In this document: positions 58,712 to 64,000 of the stretch, in pieces | How positions within the stretch are numbered: position 1 is the stretch's first letter | Layout: every line of letters starts with the position of its first letter | Source of the DNA: Streptomyces sp. S.PNR 29 | Lineage (GTDB): Bacteria; Actinomycetota; Actinomycetes; Streptomycetales; Streptomycetaceae | Reading direction: 5' to 3' | Length of the DNA: 64,000 nt | Assembly (NCBI RefSeq): GCF_030386795.1 | Contig: NZ_JANUQM010000002.1 | Coordinates: forward strand, 496,001-560,000 | Made by a program: the position numbers and the translations under genes | Notes under the pieces: model-generated | What the model was told of the DNA's origin: nothing | What the model saw: only the letters and a program-made list of their open reading frames with translations | The model's database searches: none

Positions 58712-60220
58712 ATGGACCTAGAGACCTTCCGCAAGCTCGCCGGCGACCGCCGCGTCATCCCGGTCACCCGCAAGCTCCTCGCCGACGGCGACACCCCGGT
58801 CGCGCTCTACCGCAAGCTCGCCGCCGAACGCCCCGGCACGTTCCTGCTGGAGTCCGCGGAGAACGGACGCACCGCGTACCAATGGTCTCGGTACTCCTTC
58901 GTGGGCGTCCGCAGCGCGGCCACCCTGACCGAGCGCGACGGGCAGACCCACTGGCTCGGTACCCCACCCGTCGGCGTCCCCGTCGAGGGCGACCCGCTGG
59001 CCGCCCTGCGCGCCACCATCGAGGCCCTGCACACCCCCCGTGACCTCGCCCACGACCTCGCCCTGCCGCCCTTCACCGGCGGCATGGTCGGCTACCTCGG
59101 TTACGACATCGTGCGCCGCCTGGAGAAGATCGGCCCCGGCGAGCGGGACGACAGCAATCCGACCAGCGTGCCCGAGCTGACCATGCTGCTGACCAGCGAC
59201 CTGGCCGTCATGGACCACTGGGAGGGCTCCGTCCTGCTGATCGCCAACGCGATCAACCACAACGACCTCGACACCGGAGTCGACGAGGCCTACGCCGACG
59301 CGATCGCCCGCCTCGACGCCATGGAGGCCGACCTGTCGCGCGCGGTCGCCCAGCCCCCGGCCGTCCTGCCGCCCTCCGAACTCCCCGAGTACACCGCCCT
59401 GTGGGGCGGCCCCGACTTCCAGGAGGCCGTCGAGGACATCAAGGAGCGCATCCGCGCGGGCGAGGCCTTCCAGGTCGTCCCCTCCCAGCGCTTCGAAACG
59501 CCGTGCACGGCGAGCGCGCTGGACGTCTACCGCGTCCTCAGGGCGACCAACCCGTCCCCGTACATGTACCTGTTCCGCTTCGACGGCTTCGACGTGGTCG
59601 GCTCGTCCCCCGAGGCGCTGGTCAAGGTCGAGGACGGGCAGGCCATGGTCCACCCCATCGCCGGCACCCGGTGGCGCGGGGACACCCCGCAGGAGGACCA
59701 GGCCCTCGCCGACGAACTGCTCGCCGACCCCAAGGAGCGCGCCGAGCACCTCATGCTCGTCGACCTGGGCCGCAACGACCTCGGGCGCGTGTGCGAACCC
59801 GGCACGGTCGAGGTCGTCGACTTCATGTCCATCGAGCGGTACTCGCACGTCATGCACATCGTCTCGACGGTCACCGGCCGGGTCGCGCCCGGCCGTACCG
59901 CCTTCGACGTGCTGACGGCCTGCTTCCCGGCCGGCACGCTCTCCGGCGCCCCCAAGCCCCGCGCGATGCAGATCATCGACGAACTGGAGCCGTCCCGGCG
60001 CGGTCTGTACGGCGGCTGCGTCGGCTACCTCGACTTCGCAGGCGACTCCGACACGGCGATCGCCATCCGCACCGCCCTGCTGCGGGACAGCACCGCGTAC
60101 GTCCAGGCCGGCGCCGGTATCGTCGCCGACTCCGACCCGGTCGCCGAGGACACCGAGTGCCGCAACAAGGCGGCGGCTGTGCTGCGGGCGGTACACACCG
60201 CGAACCGGCTGGGGAAGTAG
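58712..60220 (+). CDS. trpE: Anthranilate synthase component I
   Basis: 502 residues. The N-terminal region with [21 protein letters not shown] contains the tryptophan feedback site (LLES element). The chorismate-binding domain contains [43 protein letters not shown] and [20 protein letters not shown]. It converts chorismate to anthranilate with a glutaminase partner, TrpG, which is not in this window. Only 10 bp separate it from hisI, so no room for an attenuator. Confidence 0.97.
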   Translation: MDLETFRKLAGDRRVIPVTRKLLADGDTPVALYRKLAAERPGTFLLESAENGRTAYQWSRYSFVGVRSAATLTERDGQTHWLGTPPVGVPVEGDPLAALRATIEALHTPRDLAHDLALPPFTGGMVGYLGYDIVRRLEKIGPGERDDSNPTSVPELTMLLTSDLAVMDHWEGSVLLIANAINHNDLDTGVDEAYADAIARLDAMEADLSRAVAQPPAVLPPSELPEYTALWGGPDFQEAVEDIKERIRAGEAFQVVPSQRFETPCTASALDVYRVLRATNPSPYMYLFRFDGFDVVGSSPEALVKVEDGQAMVHPIAGTRWRGDTPQEDQALADELLADPKERAEHLMLVDLGRNDLGRVCEPGTVEVVDFMSIERYSHVMHIVSTVTGRVAPGRTAFDVLTACFPAGTLSGAPKPRAMQIIDELEPSRRGLYGGCVGYLDFAGDSDTAIAIRTALLRDSTAYVQAGAGIVADSDPVAEDTECRNKAAAVLRAVHTANRLGK

Positions 60221-60280
60221 GGCGCTTCTCACGCGGCCCCGGGTGCGGGTTCGCCCGGGCTTCAGGCGATAGTGGAGTAC

Positions 60281-60910
60281 GTGACTGCTGTACCTCACCC
60301 CCGTTCCGAAGCCGCAGGACCCGCCCGGGCCGGCCGTATGAGCCTCGCCGTCGCGCTGCCGGCCGGTGCGCTCGGCGCGGCCGTGGCACTGCTGGCCAGC
60401 CGGCAGCGCTGGTCGGAGGGCACCGCGACGGTGGCCGGCGGTGCCTTCCCCCTGACCGCCAAGGGCAGCGACGTCACGGGCGTTCCCGCGGCGCTCGCCA
60501 TAGTGGGCCTGGCCGCGCTCGTCGCCGTCTTCGCCGTCCGCCGCGTCGGGCGGCTCGCGGTCGCCGCACTGCTCGCGCTGTGCGGCGCCGGCACCATCGC
60601 CGCGGCCCTGCTCGGCGCCTCCGACAGCTCCGCGCTCGACGAGAAGGCCGCGCAGGCCGCCGGTGACACCTCGGCCACCGTGGACGCCCTCAGCCACACC
60701 GCCTGGCCGTACGTCGCGGCCGTCGGCGGCGCCCTGATCCTCCTCGCCGGACTCCTCGCCCTGCGCTACGGCAGTCTCTGGCCCGCGATGTCCGGCCGCT
60801 ACGAACGCGCCGGTGCCCCCCGCCCCCGCAGGGCCGCCGCACCCGACCCCGACCGCCCCGAGGAGCTCTGGAAGGCCCTGGACCGGGGCGAGGACCCGAC
60901 CGGGGCGTAA
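60281..60910 (+). CDS. TIGR02234 (Trp-associated) membrane protein
   Basis: 209 residues from GTG 60281. Four membrane helices lie near residues 18-38, 60-80, 88-108 and 145-165. The RQRWSEGTATVAGGAFPLTAKGSDV segment between the first two helices matches the Trp_oprn_chp family of actinobacteria, always near trpE or trpC. Function unknown. A charged, Pro/Arg-rich tail ends the protein. Confidence 0.85.
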   Translation: MTAVPHPRSEAAGPARAGRMSLAVALPAGALGAAVALLASRQRWSEGTATVAGGAFPLTAKGSDVTGVPAALAIVGLAALVAVFAVRRVGRLAVAALLALCGAGTIAAALLGASDSSALDEKAAQAAGDTSATVDALSHTAWPYVAAVGGALILLAGLLALRYGSLWPAMSGRYERAGAPRPRRAAAPDPDRPEELWKALDRGEDPTGA

Positions 60911-60966
60911 TCCGGGATCCGGGAAGCGTCCCTGTCCTCACCGAGGCCCGCGCGGACGACCCCCGT

Positions 60967-61036
60967 CCACGCGCGCGTGGAACCGCCGACCACCCGCTCA
61001 CGTACGCCCGCGACAACCCGCTTATGTACGCCCGCG
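60967..61036. repeat. Palindrome and 24-bp direct repeat in an intergenic region
   Basis: CCACGCGCGCGTGG (60967-60980) is a perfect 14-bp palindrome. Then ACCCGCTCACGTACGCCCGCG (60992-61012 in part) and a near-copy at 61016-61036 repeat with a 24-bp period, differing in two bases. They fill the 271-bp gap before the HGxxPAAW gene; no open frame here is convincing. Confidence 0.6.
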
Positions 61037-61181
61037 CGGGGAACCCGGCAACGGCACGCGTGTGCACCCGTCCCGACCGAGCGTGAGCGTCCCGCACCCC
61101 CGCTCACGACGCGCGCACACGTGCGGGACAATGGGCGAGAGCGTCCAGCTCAGACACGCACAGAGCAACGAGGAGCAAGAA

Positions 61182-61442
61182 ATGGCGGGCAGCAGCCACG
61201 GTCACACCCCGGCCGCCTGGACCGGTGTCACTATCGCCTTCATCGGTTTCTGCATCGCGGGCGCGTTCACGGTGATGGCCCAGCCGGTCGGCTTCTGGGC
61301 CGGTATCGCGGTCACGCTCCTCGGCGGCGTCGTCGGCGGCATCATGAGCGCGATGGGCCTCGGCCAGCCGAAGGGCACCCACCCGGTGCACCAGGTCGCG
61401 GACCAGGCCGACAAGCGGCAGCCGGCGAGCGTCGAGAGCTGA
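61182..61442 (+). CDS. HGxxPAAW-motif membrane protein
   Basis: 86 residues from ATG 61182, with GAGGAG upstream. The family name motif is present as HGHTPAAWTG near residue 6. Two membrane helices follow (about residues 15-35, IAFIGFCIAGAFTVMA, and 42-62). Short hydrophilic tail. The family is confined to actinobacteria, typically in the trp region. Function unknown. Confidence 0.87.
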   Translation: MAGSSHGHTPAAWTGVTIAFIGFCIAGAFTVMAQPVGFWAGIAVTLLGGVVGGIMSAMGLGQPKGTHPVHQVADQADKRQPASVES

Positions 61443-61539
61443 TCGCCGCACGGCGGCGCGTACGACTGCGTGGAGGGGCGGCCGGCACAGCGGTGCCGGA
61501 ACCGCCCCTCACGCGCGCGTGCGGCCGGTGCGGGGCACA

Positions 61540-61986
61540 ATGCGGGACGTGAACGCCGACAGCCGGAACCCGACGCCGAGCAACGCCCCGACGGCGCTGG
61601 GCCGCCTCGCCGTCCCCGCCGGGGTGCTCGCGGTCGTCGCCGGGGCCTTCGCGTACGTGGGGGCCGTCGACCCCAACGAGCCCGGCCACTACCCCGTCTG
61701 CCCGCTGCTGCGGTACACCGGCCTCTACTGCCCCGGCTGCGGCGGTCTGCGCAGCGCGCACGCCTTCGTCCACGGCGACTTCCTCACGGCGCTGCACGAC
61801 AACGCGGCGGCCGTCGTCGGCTATCTGGCCTTCGCCGTGCTGTGGACCGTCTGGGTGGTCGGGGCGGCACGCGGACGCCCCCTGCGGTTCGACGTCGGAC
61901 CGGTGCCCCTGTGGACGGCCGGGGCGTTGCTGCTGGTCTTCACCGTTGTCCGGAACCTGCCGTTCGGTGGCTGGCTCCATCCTTGA
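61540..61986 (+). CDS. DUF2752 family membrane protein
   Basis: 148 residues from ATG 61540 (or GTG 61549). Helix near 22-42, then the DUF2752 signature CPLLRYTGLYCPGCGGLRSAHAFVHGDF with three Cys, and two further helices (about 85-105 and 118-135). The Cys cluster could bind metal or form disulfides. Function unknown; adjacency to trp genes is conserved in actinobacteria. It ends 131 bp before trpC. Confidence 0.88.
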   Translation: MRDVNADSRNPTPSNAPTALGRLAVPAGVLAVVAGAFAYVGAVDPNEPGHYPVCPLLRYTGLYCPGCGGLRSAHAFVHGDFLTALHDNAAAVVGYLAFAVLWTVWVVGAARGRPLRFDVGPVPLWTAGALLLVFTVVRNLPFGGWLHP

Positions 61987-62012
61987 TCAACTGGCGGATG
62001 TCCAGGTAGTGG
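61983..62012 (+). promoter_or_regulatory. Candidate promoter upstream of trpC
   Basis: TTGATC (61983-61988) and TAGTGG (62007-62012), spacing 18 bp. Transcription would start about 100 nt before trpC. No leader peptide with tandem Trp codons is seen in between, so attenuation is not apparent. Weak prediction. Confidence 0.3.
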
Positions 62013-62117
62013 GACCGGCGTCAACCGGATGCGGGGCCTTCGCCCGCCTCCGGATACCATCTCAGTGACCATAGGTTTTCTTGCTGAGTTCTTGCCGTCT
62101 GGAAGGGGGCCGCTCGC

Positions 62118-62927
62118 GTGAGTGTGCTCGACGAGATCATCGACGGAGTCCGTGCCGACCTCGCGGAGCGGCAGGCACGCGTCAGCCTCGACGAGCTCAA
62201 GGAGCGCGCGGCCAAGGCTCCCGCCGCCAAGGACGGGCTGGCCGCGCTGAAGGGCGACGGCGTCAAGGTGATCTGCGAGGTCAAGCGGTCCAGCCCGTCC
62301 AAGGGCGCGCTGGCCGCGATCGCCGACCCGGCCGGCCTCGCCGCCGACTACGAGGCGGGCGGCGCGGCCGTCATCTCCGTCCTCACCGAACAGCGCCGCT
62401 TCGGCGGCTCCCTCGCCGACCTTGAGGCGGTCCGCGCGCGCGTGGACATCCCGGTGCTGCGCAAGGACTTCATCGTCACCTCGTACCAGCTGTGGGAGGC
62501 CCGGGCGTACGGCGCCGACCTCGCCCTGCTGATCGTCGCCGCCCTCGACCAGCCCGCGCTGGAGTCCCTGATCGAGCGCGCCGTCTCCATCGGCCTCACG
62601 CCGCTCGTGGAGGTGCACGACGAGGACGAGGTCGAGCGCGCGGTGGACGCGGGCGCCAAGGTCATCGGTGTCAACGCGCGCAACCTGAAGACGCTGGAGG
62701 TCGACCGCGGCACGTTCGAGCGCGTCGCGCCGGAGATCCCCGCGGGCATCCTCAAGGTCGCCGAGTCCGGCGTCCGCGGCCCGCACGACCTCATCGCCTA
62801 CGCCAACGCCGGCGCCGACGCGGTCCTGGTCGGCGAGTCCCTCGTCACCGGCAAGGACCCGAAGACGGCGGTATCCGACCTGGTGGCGGCGGGCGCGCAT
62901 CCCGCATTGCGGCACGGGCGCGGCTGA
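62118..62927 (+). CDS. trpC: Indole-3-glycerol phosphate synthase
   Basis: 269 residues, (beta/alpha)8 barrel. [16 protein letters not shown] carries the catalytic Lys, [22 protein letters not shown] and [32 protein letters not shown] complete the active site and phosphate site. It closes the indole ring of CdRP. Monofunctional, as PriA supplies the preceding isomerisation. GTG start with GGAAGGGGG upstream. trpM follows after 22 bp. Confidence 0.96.
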   Translation: MSVLDEIIDGVRADLAERQARVSLDELKERAAKAPAAKDGLAALKGDGVKVICEVKRSSPSKGALAAIADPAGLAADYEAGGAAVISVLTEQRRFGGSLADLEAVRARVDIPVLRKDFIVTSYQLWEARAYGADLALLIVAALDQPALESLIERAVSIGLTPLVEVHDEDEVERAVDAGAKVIGVNARNLKTLEVDRGTFERVAPEIPAGILKVAESGVRGPHDLIAYANAGADAVLVGESLVTGKDPKTAVSDLVAAGAHPALRHGRG

Positions 62928-62949
62928 TCACCCGGTAGGCTGAGCGGCG

Positions 62950-63123
62950 ATGACCCTCCCGATCACCCTGGCGACCCGGGACCCGTACGCCCGCCTGGCG
63001 CGTGGCTGCCGGCCCCGAGGCTGCCGCGCGCCCGCACGCCGGGTGCACGGCCGCCGGGTGCGGTACGTCATCGGTGACGAGCCGGGACAGGTCAACGGAC
63101 GGCGATGGCAGCGCGCCCTTTAG
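62950..63123 (+). CDS. trpM: Small Trp-operon protein TrpM
   Basis: 57 residues between trpC and trpB. It is very basic, with a core RPRGCRAPARRVHGRRV and then RYVIGDEPGQVNGRRWQRAL. S. coelicolor has a small gene, trpM, at this same place, reported to modulate tryptophan synthesis and development. I assign the name from position, size and composition. ATG 62950 lacks a strong Shine-Dalgarno (GAGCGGCG). The stop codon lies inside a 7-bp hairpin. Confidence 0.8.
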   Translation: MTLPITLATRDPYARLARGCRPRGCRAPARRVHGRRVRYVIGDEPGQVNGRRWQRAL

Positions 63124-63130
63124 GGGCGCG
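63112..63130 (+). promoter_or_regulatory. Hairpin at the trpM stop codon
   Basis: CGCGCCC (63112-63118) pairs with GGGCGCG (63124-63130); the loop TTTAG includes the trpM TAG. The CCCTTTAGGGGCGCG type of hairpin recurs between streptomycete genes. It may cause partial termination or mRNA processing before trpB. Confidence 0.5.
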
Positions 63131-63257
63131 GGACTCTGTTTGATCAGCGGCTACCGCCGCGCGGGCGCGACCGGCCACACTCGGCCGGCGGCCGACGAAC
63201 AAGCCCCGCCCCCCACGGCGATCAGTGTCTTTTCCACACTCACCGTGAGGTTTCCGC

Positions 63258-64000
63258 ATGCCCAGCGAGTTCTTCATCCCCGACCCGGAGGGTCAGATCC
63301 CCAGCGCCGAGGGCTACTTCGGCGCATTCGGCGGCAAGTTCATCCCGGAGGCCCTCGTCGCCGCCGTCGACGAGGTGGCCGTCGAGTACGACAAGGCCAA
63401 GCACGACCCCGAGTTCGCCCGAGAGCTCGACGACCTGCTGGTGAACTACACCGGCCGCCCGTCGGCGCTCACCGAGGTCCCTCGTTTCGCCGCGGAGGCG
63501 GGCGGCGCCCGCGTCTTCCTCAAGCGCGAGGACCTCAACCACACCGGCTCCCACAAGATCAACAACGTGCTCGGTCAGGCCCTCCTCACCAAGAGGATGG
63601 GCAAGACCCGCGTCATCGCGGAGACCGGCGCCGGCCAGCACGGCGTCGCCACCGCCACCGCCTGCGCGCTGTTCGGCCTTGAGTGCACCATCTACATGGG
63701 TGAGATCGACACCGAGCGCCAGGCCCTCAACGTGGCCCGGATGCGCATGCTCGGTGCCGAGGTCATCGCCGTGAAGTCCGGCAGCCGCACCCTGAAGGAC
63801 GCGATCAACGAGGCCTTCCGCGACTGGGTGGCCAACGTCGATCACACCCACTACCTGTTCGGCACGGTCGCCGGGCCGCACCCCTTCCCGGCCATGGTCC
63901 GCGACTTCCACCGCGTCATCGGCGTCGAGGCCCGCCGCCAGCTCCTGGAGCGCGCCGGACGCCTTCCCGACGCCGCCATCGCCTGCGTCGGCGGCGGCTC
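63258..64000 (+). CDS. trpB: Tryptophan synthase beta subunit (truncated by window end)
   Basis: The first 247 codons are visible. The N-terminus [23 protein letters not shown] and the PLP-binding Lys100 in [15 protein letters not shown] identify TrpB1, the enzyme that joins indole and serine. [15 protein letters not shown] and the ammonium/phosphate-binding GGGS at the very end are also present. ATG 63258 has GAGG upstream. trpA would be expected next, outside the window. Confidence 0.97.
   Translation, partial: MPSEFFIPDPEGQIPSAEGYFGAFGGKFIPEALVAAVDEVAVEYDKAKHDPEFARELDDLLVNYTGRPSALTEVPRFAAEAGGARVFLKREDLNHTGSHKINNVLGQALLTKRMGKTRVIAETGAGQHGVATATACALFGLECTIYMGEIDTERQALNVARMRMLGAEVIAVKSGSRTLKDAINEAFRDWVANVDHTHYLFGTVAGPHPFPAMVRDFHRVIGVEARRQLLERAGRLPDAAIACVGGG

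Noticed and set aside
61987..62117. Attenuator with a Trp-rich leader peptide before trpC
   Set aside because: No short frame with consecutive Trp codons and no terminator/antiterminator pair could be found.

Overview
The window is a GC-rich actinobacterial core-chromosome segment, almost certainly from a Streptomyces. The evidence is the very high GC content, frequent GTG/TTG starts, codons ending in G or C, and the gene order: a division and cell-wall cluster running rsmH-ftsL-ftsI-murE-murF-mraY-murD-ftsW-murG-ftsQ-ftsZ-pgeF-ylmE-sepF-ylmG-divIVA, followed by ileS, ddbA, lspA, dnaE and the his and trp loci. I see no insertion sequence, prophage, CRISPR array or biosynthetic cluster. Apart from a few regulatory and RNA elements this is housekeeping DNA.

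Positions 1-3680 hold a minus-strand MoxR ATPase / DUF58 / transglutaminase-like (TgpA) operon, cut by the window edge, and a beta-carbonic anhydrase. Positions 4113-21834 are the plus-strand dcw cluster. Many of its genes overlap by 4 bp or lie within 40 bp, and the ftsQ-ftsZ gap of 279 bp carries inverted repeats and a promoter candidate. As in other streptomycetes there is no ftsA, and mraZ, murC and ddl are also absent here. The cluster ends at divIVA with a strong terminator, followed by a tRNA-like element with a perfect T arm but an aberrant acceptor stem and anticodon arm. Next come minus-strand ileS, preceded by a T-box leader that appears to hide the ileS ribosome-binding site, and divergent ddbA, a histone-H1-like/DksA fusion protein.

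Positions 27842-39099 contain lspA, rluD, an acetyltransferase, a Na+/H+ antiporter, an SDR oxidoreductase, an MscS channel, a dienelactone-hydrolase-like protein, a Tat-exported PhoD phosphatase, a membrane-anchored DsbA-like thioredoxin, an unidentified membrane protein and a DUF2252 protein. Positions 39100-51356 contain dnaE, a 53-residue basic protein, an NYN-domain protein, an ABC exporter with a DUF2567 protein, a YbaK deacylase, a LON-domain protein and two uncharacterised proteins.

Positions 51606-57325 are a tightly overlapping histidine operon, hisD-hisC-hisB-(54-aa membrane protein)-hisH-priA-ridA-hisF. A 22-bp tandem repeat and an 8+8 palindrome lie upstream of it. From 58294 hisI leads directly into trpE. 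Three small membrane proteins follow, then trpC, the small regulatory gene trpM, and trpB, which is truncated by the window end. Histidine and tryptophan synthesis are linked both by gene order (hisI-trpE) and by PriA, which in streptomycetes performs both the HisA and TrpF isomerisations.

Promoters, operators and RNA structures were judged by eye from consensus and complementarity. Start codons were chosen from ribosome-binding sites, overlap with the upstream gene, and family length.
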